Shown piece by piece: positions 1 through 5,302 of a stretch of 5,302 nucleotides of DNA. The notes under the pieces are model-generated. The model worked only from the letters and a program-made list of their open reading frames with translations. It was not told the DNA's origin and ran no database searches. How positions within the stretch are numbered: the first letter of the stretch is position 1; every line of letters starts with the position of its first letter. The DNA comes from Bryobacterales bacterium. Lineage in GTDB: Bacteria > Acidobacteriota > Terriglobia > Bryobacterales > Bryobacteraceae. The stretch is from contig PKZC01000255.1 of NCBI GenBank assembly GCA_003132905.1, positions 1 to 5,302 of the forward strand, written 5' to 3'. A program made the translations under genes and the position numbers.

Positions 1-393
1 ATGCGCGAGAACATGGACGACGAGCTTACTGAAGTGAAGAGCGAAAATGCGATCGATCGCATCACATCGCAAGCCAATCCTCGCACGCTCGAGCGAGTTC
101 CGGCCGGCGCGCGGTTCCATTTCCGCGTGGTACTGGATGTTTTATGCCCCGAGGATCGCGAATTGCTACCGCGCCTGGTGGAAGGTTTGCGGCTGCTCGA
201 AGACGACAGCCTGGGCGGCGGAGGATCGCGCGGGAATGGGCGCGTCGCGCTTTCCAGTTTGAAACTCACCTGGCGCGGGCGTAGCTTCTATGCGTCGGGA
301 TCGCCTGAACAGGAATTGCTGACAGGCTCCGATCTGGCCGGTGTGCAGTCGTTGGTAAGCGCCTCCGATTTCGCGGAAAAACTCGCCGAGTAG
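1..393 (+). CDS. csm3: Csm3, type III-A CRISPR RAMP subunit (C-terminal part, cut by window start)
   Basis: The 130 residues visible match the C-terminal half of Csm3 (Cas7 group). Residues 10-33 read TEVKSENAIDRITSQANPR followed by ERVPAG, the strongly conserved Csm3 segment. Residues 72-80 (GGGGSRGNG) are the glycine-rich RAMP loop, preceded by the typical GLRLLEDD helix. Known for the family: several Csm3 copies line the crRNA and each cuts target RNA every 6 nt, using an Asp near the N terminus. That Asp lies before this window, so cleavage competence cannot be judged. Full-length Csm3 is about 220 residues or more. The ATG at base 1 is therefore almost certainly an internal Met and not the start. 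The stop at 391-393 is 2 bases before csm4, consistent with one operon. The identity is certain to family level; only the 5' boundary is unknown. Confidence 0.95.
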   Translation: MRENMDDELTEVKSENAIDRITSQANPRTLERVPAGARFHFRVVLDVLCPEDRELLPRLVEGLRLLEDDSLGGGGSRGNGRVALSSLKLTWRGRSFYASGSPEQELLTGSDLAGVQSLVSASDFAEKLAE

Positions 394-395
394 GA

Positions 396-1427
396 ATGTC
401 CCCGGCTTCTTCCAATTTGAGCTTCGCGGTGCGATTTCGTCCCGTGGGTCCGTGGCGCTTCGGCCCGGATTCTGGCGCACGCGACCGCGTGGATTTGATT
501 TACCACAGCGACGCGTTTTACTCCGCGGTTTGCGCGGCCATGTCGCAACTCGGTTTGGCCGAGGAATGGCTACAGGCGACGGCGACATCGGCCGATGCGC
601 CAGCGGTGCGGTTCAGCTCGTTCTTTCCGTTCATCGGCGATACGCTGCTGGTGGTTCCTCCGCGCAGTTTGTGGCCGCCGCCGGAATCCACTAAGACTCG
701 TTACAAGGGCGCGCATTTCGTTCCGCTTTCGGTAATCGAATCGTTGCTCTCTGAAAAAGCGATCGACGAAGACCGCTGGGCCGTGGATGGCGAGAGCGAA
801 TGCCTGGTTGTCTCGAACCAAGGGCGCGGGCCGTTTCGTGTGGCGCTGCGATCGAGCGCCGGCGTAGACCGGTTGCAAAATGCGGCAGTTGAAGTTCATT
901 CCACAGCTTGTCTCGAATTCACGCGTGCGGGCGGCTTGTGGACCATCGTTCAGTTCGCCGACGAATCTGCCATGTCTCAATGGCAAGCCCCGGTTCGCAG
1001 TGCGCTGTTGCTTCTGGCGGATTCGGGTTTAGGCGGCGAGCGTTCACGTGGATGGGGACGATCGGAAGCGCCGGAATGGCAGCCGTGGCTGCCGCCCAAG
1101 GGATCGTCTGCTCAAGCTGGCACGAGCGACCAACCTGGCGATCGCGCGCATTGGCTCTTATCGCTCTATACGCCTGCTGAAAATGATGCAGTCGATTGGA
1201 AGCGCGGCAACTACGCCACAGTCTCACGACGCGGCCGCATTGAAAGCAGCGCGCGTTGGGGCGAGGCGAAACAGCCCACTACGATGATCGCCGAAGGTTC
1301 CGTGCTGCTTGCATCGAACGAACTGCGCGGCGCGGCCAGCAACGTCGCGCCCGCCGATTTTCCGCATCCGGTTTTTCGCGCGGGATTCGCGGTCACTGTT
1401 TCCATTCCGTGGCGGGTTGCGTCATGA
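396..1427 (+). CDS. csm4: Csm4, type III-A CRISPR RAMP subunit (Cas5 group)
   Basis: This 343-residue protein is slightly longer than a typical Csm4 (about 300). Visible marks are the N-terminal RAMP strand (residues 9-20), HSDAFYSAVCAAM at 37-49 (the segment after the first strand in Csm4), FSSFFPFIGDTLLVVPP at 73-89 (Csm4-type 'SS.fP....l..P.P'), a hairpin region around 147-162, and the glycine-rich loop GLGGERSRGWGR at 211-222. A Pro/Ser/Gly-rich linker (about 226-248) leads to a second ferredoxin-like half with LLSLYTP at 254-260. Known for the family: Csm4 binds the 5' tag of the crRNA and contacts Cas10, and is not itself a nuclease. The ATG at 396 has only a weak, very close GAGTAGGA behind it, so translation probably depends on coupling with csm3, which ends 2 bases earlier. 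The stop overlaps the csm5 start as ATGA. No frameshift is seen. Confidence 0.93.
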   Translation: MSPASSNLSFAVRFRPVGPWRFGPDSGARDRVDLIYHSDAFYSAVCAAMSQLGLAEEWLQATATSADAPAVRFSSFFPFIGDTLLVVPPRSLWPPPESTKTRYKGAHFVPLSVIESLLSEKAIDEDRWAVDGESECLVVSNQGRGPFRVALRSSAGVDRLQNAAVEVHSTACLEFTRAGGLWTIVQFADESAMSQWQAPVRSALLLLADSGLGGERSRGWGRSEAPEWQPWLPPKGSSAQAGTSDQPGDRAHWLLSLYTPAENDAVDWKRGNYATVSRRGRIESSARWGEAKQPTTMIAEGSVLLASNELRGAASNVAPADFPHPVFRAGFAVTVSIPWRVAS

Positions 1428-2575
1428 ATTATCGGTTGACCTGCCTGACTCCCACGTTGGTTGGCGACGGCCAGAGGCTTTCGCCCATCGACTACATGGT
1501 GTGGAAAGACCATGTCAACGTGCTCGATCAGTGGCGCATCTTCCGCCTGCTCGCAAAAGGTCCGCGCCTGGAAAGTTACCTCACGCAGCTGAAGAAGGCG
1601 GACAAGCTTGACTTCGCTTCTTGGGGCGGCTTTGCGCAGAATTACGCGGGACGGCGCATACCGTTTGAACATGCCAGCTCCACGCAATATTGGGAACGGA
1701 CGCACGCCGAGCACCTGTTCATTCCCACTTTCAGCACCGGTCCGAGCGGCCCGTACCTTCCCGGTACCGCGATCAAAGGCGCGTTTCGAACCGGCGTGGT
1801 GCATGGACGCCTGACCGAGCGCTTAGTCACCGAACTTGCTGCGCGGATCGAATCCGAAGGCAGGATGCCGCGCCGTCCGGCGATTTCGGTGGAGGAATCA
1901 GCGCTAGGGCCATCGGGCGCCGATCCATTGCGGGTTGTGGCCGCCTACGATTCGAAGACCGTTCCCGCGACCACGTTCAAGATCTATTTGCTGCGCACCT
2001 CGACGCTCGAATCGCGCGGGGCAAGCAAGTTCGAACTGGCCTGGAAACAGATTCCGCGCGGCACTGTGAAGCGCGCTGAGGATTCGACGCCGGTGTTCGC
2101 CGAGATGGCTGCGCCGGGAAGCGTGTTCGAAGGCGAGTGGCATCAGAACGCTTTTCTTTCGCAGCCTGAAATCGGAAAGGCGCTGCGACGCCGCGCCCCC
2201 ATCAATGCCGGCGCGATGTTCGAGTTGGTGAATGGCTACACCGAACAATTGCTGAGGATCCAGAAACAATACGCCGAGTGGACGGGCTTAGCGCTGCTCA
2301 AATCCACCGTGGAGCAACTGGAAGGACGTCTCGCGGCCGTGCGTGAAGCCCGGCGCGGATGCGTGCTGCCGCTCGGTTGGGGCGCGGGTTTCCTCTCGAA
2401 GGTAGCGATTCTAAATACACAGGACGAAACCTATCGCGGCATCTTGCGGCAGGTGGGCCTGTACGCGCGCGCCATCCAGTCTGGGATGCCGTTCCCGAAG
2501 ACGCGTCGCATCGTGTTCCTGGGCAATCAGCCGGCAAGTTTGCCGGGTTTCGTGCATTTGGAAGTGGCTGGCTAG
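1424..2575 (+). CDS. csm5: Csm5, type III-A CRISPR RAMP subunit
   Basis: The protein has 383 residues, the usual Csm5 size. It starts MNYRLTCLTPTLVGDG, where LTPTLVGDG (8-16) is the conserved N-terminal RAMP strand and turn. PYLPGTAIKGAFRT at 110-123 is the classic Csm5 'PYIPGSSLKGAxRT' motif. DPLRVVAAYDS (168-178) follows, then a helical stretch (about 272-310) and the C-terminal glycine loop LPLGWGAGFLSK (315-326). Known for the family: Csm5 caps the 3' end of the backbone and helps crRNA 3' maturation by recruiting host nucleases. The reading frame is open back to 1256, but that extension lies within csm4, has no family match, and the ATG at 1424 begins exactly at the conserved N terminus. 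GGCGGG at 1411-1416 is a weak Shine-Dalgarno 7 bases before it. The stop shares CTAG with the convergent toxin gene. No Csm6/Csx1 follows. Confidence 0.95.
   Translation: MNYRLTCLTPTLVGDGQRLSPIDYMVWKDHVNVLDQWRIFRLLAKGPRLESYLTQLKKADKLDFASWGGFAQNYAGRRIPFEHASSTQYWERTHAEHLFIPTFSTGPSGPYLPGTAIKGAFRTGVVHGRLTERLVTELAARIESEGRMPRRPAISVEESALGPSGADPLRVVAAYDSKTVPATTFKIYLLRTSTLESRGASKFELAWKQIPRGTVKRAEDSTPVFAEMAAPGSVFEGEWHQNAFLSQPEIGKALRRRAPINAGAMFELVNGYTEQLLRIQKQYAEWTGLALLKSTVEQLEGRLAAVREARRGCVLPLGWGAGFLSKVAILNTQDETYRGILRQVGLYARAIQSGMPFPKTRRIVFLGNQPASLPGFVHLEVAG
2572..2575. other. Shared stop palindrome CTAG between csm5 and the convergent PIN gene
   Basis: The four bases CTAG read TAG on the plus strand (2573-2575, end of csm5) and TAG on the minus strand (2574-2572, end of the PIN toxin). 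The two convergent genes therefore overlap by 4 bases. There is no intergenic space and no hairpin-plus-T-run terminator between them, so transcripts from either side probably run into the opposite gene. Confidence 0.9.
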
Positions 2576-3006
2576 GCGCGAGGTCCGACAAATGGATTCA
2601 CTGCGCAGACAGTTCCATAGAGCCGATCGTGCTGGAAATCTTCGCTAAGAATTTCTGACAGGCCGTAATGTTCAGCGTATGCCCAAAGGTGCGCGTCGAA
2701 CCATTCCAACTGATACGCGGCACAGGCACGCATCGCCTCACGCAGAATTGCTTCGTTAGGATACAAGACGATAAATTGCTTTAGGAATTCTTCCGCCTCC
2801 CTGAGCGCGTCGGTTTGTACGAGAATCCTGTGGCCGCGAATTGAGCGTGTTGTGGCTGCGATAAACTCGACGATCGCTTGGTGTGGAACCCGCACCGAAT
2901 CGTCAGCGATGCCGCGCCTCAGAAGGTCGATCGCAATTTTCCGCTTTTCCGGAAACCGGCTGTCGAAGCGATATACCAGAACATTTGTATCAACGAGAGC
3001 GGCCAC
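2572..3006 (-). CDS. vapC: PIN-domain ribonuclease toxin, VapC family
   Basis: The 144-residue product is a single PIN domain, normal for VapC. It begins MAALVDTNVLVYRFD, with the first catalytic acid D6. Further acids are E47 (HQAIVEF), D104 (WFDAHLWAYAE) and D123 (ILSEDFQH), so the four-acid Mg2+ site appears intact, and it ends with the common AVNPF tail. Known for the family: VapC toxins cut tRNA or rRNA and are silenced by the cognate VapB. The frame is open back to a GTG at 3042, which would add 12 residues that match nothing and has no ribosome site. The GTG at 3006 is preferred because the PIN fold starts there and AGAGAGG lies 12 bases upstream. With this start it overlaps the antitoxin end by 17 bases, as is usual for coupled pairs. 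The RNA target cannot be told from sequence. Confidence 0.9.
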   Translation of the reverse strand: MAALVDTNVLVYRFDSRFPEKRKIAIDLLRRGIADDSVRVPHQAIVEFIAATTRSIRGHRILVQTDALREAEEFLKQFIVLYPNEAILREAMRACAAYQLEWFDAHLWAYAEHYGLSEILSEDFQHDRLYGTVCAVNPFVGPRA

Positions 3007-3277
3007 GGCTGTATAGGTCCTCTCTGGTCCAACCTCTCTCACCAGAAGGCTGGGCGCTCTTTCGGATCGATTGACGCAGGGGGTGGCGCTTGGTGGCCTG
3101 GTCGAATAAACGAAGACGTGATTCTCGATCGTTCTCAGTCAGTTCTTTCCCTGGGGGAATAACGCGGATCACTTCGCCCGCCGCCACCCAACGAATCTCG
3201 TCACCGGGGCGAATCTTATATTGGTCGGCAATTGTCCTAGGAACAGTGACTTGAAGTTTCGACGTTACTTTCGCCAT
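2990..3277 (-). CDS. vapB: AbrB/SpoVT-type antitoxin, VapB family
   Basis: A 95-residue protein. Residues 1-42 form a SpoVT-AbrB swapped-hairpin DNA-binding domain: KVTSKLQVTVPRTIADQY, then IRPGDEIRW and GEVIRVIPPG. The middle is charged and probably disordered. The last 14 residues, GWTREDLYSRGRSR, resemble the tail by which VapB antitoxins wrap around their PIN partner, with the arginines likely reaching the toxin's acidic active site. Known for the family: the N-terminal domain binds an operator and represses the operon, more tightly with VapC bound. The ATG at 3277 has AAGGTGG at 3287-3281, a strong ribosome site with slightly short spacing. The gene precedes and overlaps the toxin, the standard antitoxin-first order. 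It is complete, with no sign of decay. Confidence 0.9.
   Translation of the reverse strand: MAKVTSKLQVTVPRTIADQYKIRPGDEIRWVAAGEVIRVIPPGKELTENDRESRLRLFDQATKRHPLRQSIRKSAQPSGERGWTREDLYSRGRSR
3019..3025 (-). promoter_or_regulatory. Ribosome-binding site that favours the downstream GTG start of the PIN toxin
   Basis: On the minus strand AGAGAGG lies 12 bases before the GTG at 3006. It sits inside the antitoxin coding region, within the GWTREDL codons. The upstream GTG at 3042 has no purine-rich site before it, which is why the shorter toxin is chosen. The spacing is a little long, so ribosomes finishing the antitoxin may also re-initiate here. Confidence 0.5.
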
Positions 3278-3313
3278 AAACCACCTTGAGTAGCAGCCGT
3301 CTCCTTACTTTAG

Positions 3314-3330
3314 CAAGGATAGCTTCCTTG
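3314..3330. promoter_or_regulatory. 17-base interrupted palindrome, candidate VapB operator
   Basis: CAAGGA (3314-3319), spacer TAGCT, then TCCTTG (3325-3330) is an exact 6-base inverted repeat; an outer A-T pair (3312/3332) extends it imperfectly. It lies 37 bases upstream of the antitoxin ATG, where AbrB-type antitoxins usually bind. On the minus strand it falls between a weak -35-like GGAACA and a weak -10-like TAAAGT, which would place it in a promoter spacer. The promoter elements are poor matches. No T-run follows on either strand, so a terminator is unlikely. The operator role is inferred. Confidence 0.4.
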
Positions 3331-3395
3331 TTCCACTCCGGCGCTCTGGGTCTGGCTGGTCGAGGGATTGGGTCGCTGCACCGCTGATATATTGT

Positions 3396-3401
3396 AAGGA
3401 G
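3396..3401 (+). promoter_or_regulatory. Shine-Dalgarno AAGGAG for the cytochrome-like gene
   Basis: A near-consensus AAGGAG lies 7 bases before a GTG (3409) and 10 bases before the adjacent in-frame ATG (3412). Both starts fit, and they differ by one residue. The ATG was chosen as the commoner start codon. Confidence 0.75.
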
Positions 3402-3411
3402 CGGAACCGTG

Positions 3412-4287
3412 ATGAAGAACCTCTTGATGGCCGCCATTGCCATTGCGATCAGCGGATGCTTTCTTCTGACCGCGCAACAGGTAGCACCATCTAGCGGCAC
3501 GATGCCGGTGGCCACGACAAATGCGCTGGTACATAAATATTGCGAGGTTTGTCACGACGACGCGCACCTGAACGGTGGAATGTCACTCGAACATTTCGAC
3601 GCCGCGCATGCCAATCCAAGCATCGCGGCAATGCTCCTCAGTAAGTTGACGAATGGGCTTCCGCTGGCAAGAGTCAGCGCGGCGAATACCGATCCAGCAG
3701 CTGCCGCCGCGATCGATACCGAAATGAAGAATTCGGCGATACACGCTGCGGGCCTGCCTGCGCCGGACAGTGCCACCGCCCGCGCATGGGTAATGGCACT
3801 CTCGGCCGAAGCTGACCGCGCTACCGAGTGGACGGTGAATCAAGTCCAGACTCCAGCGTCGCAAGGGCAAGTAGTAACAGCCAGTGTCGTTCGGGAGGTA
3901 GCTGCAGCGAATGACCCGGCCAGAATGGATATTTATCGACTCACGCTGACCTGCCGCCCTGATACTCGCGAGGGTAAGCTGCAAGTGGCATGGGCGCCAG
4001 GAGCTCCGAAGAACGGTCGGGCGATGTCTGTGTCCGTGGACGGAAATAGTCTTTACACTGACGTTGATCTCGCATACGGAATAGGTGTAAACGCTGGGCC
4101 CGGGGCGGCCCTGCTCTATGCAACCAGGGACAACTTCGGAATAGCTAAGTTCCCCATACCAGTTCCGAAACAGACGTTGGCGATCGGTAATCTCACTCCA
4201 GACAAGACGGTCGTGTTTCCTTTTGAGGGCCTGACGCAAGCAGACCGCGAGTCGCTCTCGAAGTGTTTCACCAGGAAATCCGAATGA
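3412..4287 (+). CDS. Exported mono-heme cytochrome c-like protein, probable lipoprotein
   Basis: A 291-residue protein. It opens with a hydrophobic export signal (MKNLLMAAIAIAISGC) containing a lipobox, ISGC at 13-16, which predicts lipid attachment at C16; ordinary signal peptidase cleavage after about residue 22 is the alternative. A heme-binding CEVCH (C44, C47, H48) follows in the context KYCEVCHDDAHLNGGMSLEHFDAAH. This resembles the Planctomycete-type cytochrome c domain often found at the N terminus of large secreted Acidobacteria and Planctomycetes proteins. M105 or another nearby Met before the GLPAP segment could be the second heme ligand, but this is uncertain. Residues from about 140 to 291 are a separate beta-rich domain I do not recognise, with two Cys (C181, C285) that could form a disulfide. 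The large domains that usually follow this type of heme domain are absent. It is likely a periplasmic or envelope electron carrier or sensor. Its stop overlaps the next start (ATGA). Confidence 0.75.
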   Translation: MKNLLMAAIAIAISGCFLLTAQQVAPSSGTMPVATTNALVHKYCEVCHDDAHLNGGMSLEHFDAAHANPSIAAMLLSKLTNGLPLARVSAANTDPAAAAAIDTEMKNSAIHAAGLPAPDSATARAWVMALSAEADRATEWTVNQVQTPASQGQVVTASVVREVAAANDPARMDIYRLTLTCRPDTREGKLQVAWAPGAPKNGRAMSVSVDGNSLYTDVDLAYGIGVNAGPGAALLYATRDNFGIAKFPIPVPKQTLAIGNLTPDKTVVFPFEGLTQADRESLSKCFTRKSE

Positions 4288-4616
4288 GCTCAGATGTTTC
4301 GTATCTTGAATTCGGTTCGGGCGATGCGGGTATCACTCGCACCTTCCTAGCCAAGTTGTTCGGCTGGGATTTTCACGTCATGGGAACTGGTCCCGAGGGC
4401 TGGTTCCAGACTCCGACGATGAAGGCGGGGTTGCATGGCGGTGATCCCGAGCCCGGCATCCTGGTCTTTTTCGGCGTCTACGATTTGGAAGACGCGATCG
4501 CGAAGGTGAGGGAATTGGGTGGCGAGGCGGGCGAGCCGACTGATGAACCGGGATTCGGCCGGTTTTCCATGTGTCGCGATCCGCAAGGAATTCGGTTCGG
4601 CCTCCATCGGCGTTAG
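4284..4616 (+). CDS. Small VOC-fold (glyoxalase/bleomycin resistance-like) protein
   Basis: A 110-residue cytoplasmic protein with the paired beta-alpha-beta-beta-beta layout of the vicinal oxygen chelate superfamily. The first half has YLEFGSGD at 7-14 and FLAKLFGWDF at 21-30, like the 'FY..vFGW' helix. The second half has VFFGVYDLEDAIAKVRELGGEAGEP at 61-85 and a closing FSMCRDPQGIRFGL at 94-107. The usual metal-binding His near the N terminus is not obvious; E9 sits near that position, and metal use is uncertain. The ATG at 4284 is preceded by AGGA at 4273-4276 with 7-base spacing and overlaps the cytochrome stop as ATGA, so the two are probably co-translated. An earlier in-frame GTG at 4263 has no such support. 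The substrate cannot be assigned; members include dioxygenases, isomerases and drug-binding proteins. Confidence 0.85.
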   Translation: MSSDVSYLEFGSGDAGITRTFLAKLFGWDFHVMGTGPEGWFQTPTMKAGLHGGDPEPGILVFFGVYDLEDAIAKVRELGGEAGEPTDEPGFGRFSMCRDPQGIRFGLHRR

Positions 4617-4639
4617 GCGGCACTCCCTGATCGCGACCG

Positions 4640-5302
4640 ATGCTCGTCTGCCCCGTCCGTAACTGCCGCTTACCGCTCGCGCGTGACCACCAGCGGCTAT
4701 TCTGCGATCGAGGGCATTCGTTCGATGTGGCGCGGAGTGGATATATCAATCTGCTCCAGCCGCAGGACCGGCGTTCGAATCATGCAGGTGATACGGCGGC
4801 CGCAGTCGCAGCGCGGCGGCGCTTACACGATCGCGGAGTGACTGGGCCGTTGTTCCGCGGGATCGCCGAAATTCTGGGGGCATCGGCAACCGACGTGGTT
4901 CTGGATGCCGGATGTGGCGACGGCTTCTACCTAGGGAGTCTCGCCCGCCAAGCGGGATGCAGCGCCCATGGCGTCGACATTTCCGTTCCGGCCATTGAAG
5001 CCGCCGCACGCCGCTACCCGGAATGCGAGTGGATCGTGGCCAATGCGGATCGGTTCGTGCCTTATGTCGACCATTCCTTTTCGATGCTGATGTCGGTCAC
5101 CGCCAGGATGAACGCTCCGGAATTCCGGCGTGTTCTTCGGGATGACGGGCGGCTGCTGGTCGCTCTCCCGGCGCCTGACGATCTGATTGAACTGCGCGGC
5201 TCAGGCCACGACCGCACGGTCCGGACCATCGAGACCTTCGTGGACAAATTCACACTCGCCGATCATCGTCGCGTAACAACGGCGGCAGATTTGGATGCCG
5301 CC
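4640..5302 (+). CDS. rlmA: RlmA-like 23S rRNA guanine-N1 methyltransferase (3' end cut by window)
   Basis: The frame is open from ATG 4640 to the last base, giving 221 residues of an expected 260-280. An N-terminal zinc knuckle (C4, C9, C22, H26) is followed by SFDVARSGYINLLQPQDRR at 27-45, matching the 'FD.A..GYvNLL' signature of RlmA. The AdoMet domain follows: motif I VVLDAGCGDG at 86-95, the acidic GVDIS at 111-115, and LLVALPAPDDLIELRG at 172-187, which parallels the E. coli RlmA segment ending HLMELKG. Known for the family: RlmA(I) methylates G745 and the RlmA(II)/TlrB branch G748, the latter linked to tylosin resistance; the branch is not assignable here. The zinc knuckle spacing is C-x4-C rather than the C-x2-C of E. 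coli. An in-frame TGA at 4628-4630 makes 4640 the first possible start. It has no clear ribosome site and lies 23 bases after the VOC gene. Confidence 0.88.
   Translation, partial: MLVCPVRNCRLPLARDHQRLFCDRGHSFDVARSGYINLLQPQDRRSNHAGDTAAAVAARRRLHDRGVTGPLFRGIAEILGASATDVVLDAGCGDGFYLGSLARQAGCSAHGVDISVPAIEAAARRYPECEWIVANADRFVPYVDHSFSMLMSVTARMNAPEFRRVLRDDGRLLVALPAPDDLIELRGSGHDRTVRTIETFVDKFTLADHRRVTTAADLDAA

Larger units (their letters stand above)
3278..3411. promoter_or_regulatory. Divergent intergenic region between antitoxin and cytochrome-like gene
   Basis: This is the only real non-coding gap in the window. It must supply the 5' signals for the minus-strand vapBC pair and probably for the plus-strand cytochrome-VOC-methyltransferase genes. 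It holds the antitoxin ribosome site (3281-3287), the palindrome at 3314-3330 and the AAGGAG ribosome site at 3396-3401. No convincing sigma70 promoter was found for the plus strand. No small gene or RNA gene is recognised here. Confidence 0.6.

Noticed and set aside
1..3. ATG at base 1 as the true start of csm3
   Set aside because: Csm3 needs roughly 100 or more residues before this point, including the catalytic Asp and the first RAMP strand; the window simply begins inside the gene.
166..588. 140-residue open frame on the minus strand
   Set aside because: It spans the csm3-csm4 junction in antisense, is Arg/Pro-rich, and has no domain or ribosome site.
1256..1423. Upstream extension of the csm5 reading frame by 56 residues
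   Set aside because: It lies wholly inside csm4, has no RAMP-like sequence, and the ATG at 1424 starts exactly at the conserved Csm5 N terminus with an ATGA overlap.
1211..1804. 197-residue open frame on the minus strand
   Set aside because: It lies opposite csm4 and csm5, is rich in Arg and Ala as expected of an antisense shadow in GC-rich DNA, and shows no recognisable domain.
3314..3330. The palindrome as a rho-independent terminator
   Set aside because: The stem is 6 bp with no following T-run on either strand, and no gene ends beside it.
3368..3393. Possible sigma70 promoter TTGGGT...TATATT for the cytochrome-like gene
   Set aside because: The spacer is only 14 bases, and a start about 7 bases after TATATT would fall inside the Shine-Dalgarno AAGGAG.
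3583..4239. 218-residue open frame on the minus strand
   Set aside because: It is antisense to the cytochrome-like gene, whose signal peptide, CxxCH and ribosome site are clear; the minus-strand product is Arg-rich and unlike any family I know.
1..5302. CRISPR array, tRNA, rRNA or insertion sequence
   Set aside because: No regularly spaced direct repeats, cloverleaf, rRNA signature, transposase or terminal inverted repeats were seen on reading both strands.

Overview
The window is GC-rich, densely packed bacterial DNA. It holds the 3' part of a type III-A (Csm) CRISPR-Cas effector operon, a toxin-antitoxin pair on the opposite strand, and the start of an unrelated chromosomal operon. A secreted Planctomycete/Acidobacteria-style c-type cytochrome and an RlmA homologue with a CPVRxC zinc knuckle suggest a soil-type Acidobacteriota or a similar GC-rich phylum. 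That assignment is an inference; no 16S rRNA or other marker gene is present.

Region 1 (1-2575, plus strand): csm3 (its N-terminal part lies before the window), csm4 and csm5. They are separated by 2 bases and then by an ATGA overlap, so they form one translationally coupled unit. These three RAMP proteins make the backbone of the Csm complex: Csm3 is the repeated crRNA-binding and target-RNA-cutting subunit, Csm4 caps the 5' tag end beside Cas10, and Csm5 caps the 3' end. The window contains no cas10, csm2, cas6, csm6/csx1, cas1/cas2 or CRISPR array, so any such genes must lie before base 1 or elsewhere.

Region 2 (2572-3277, minus strand): a VapBC-type module, with an AbrB-fold antitoxin followed by an overlapping PIN-domain ribonuclease toxin. 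It is convergent with csm5, and the two stop codons share the palindrome CTAG at 2572-2575, leaving no intergenic base. The 5' side of the antitoxin faces a 134-base divergent intergenic region with a 17-base interrupted palindrome that could be the autoregulatory operator.

Region 3 (3412-5302, plus strand): a predicted exported mono-heme cytochrome-like lipoprotein, a small VOC-fold protein joined to it by an ATGA overlap, and, 23 bases on, an RlmA-like 23S rRNA guanine methyltransferase that runs off the window end. This looks like ordinary chromosomal content next to a defence locus.

No clearly new system is visible. The most notable points are the zero-gap junction between the type III-A operon and the VapBC module, the absence of an ancillary CARF nuclease after csm5, and the cytochrome-like protein with an unrecognised C-terminal domain.
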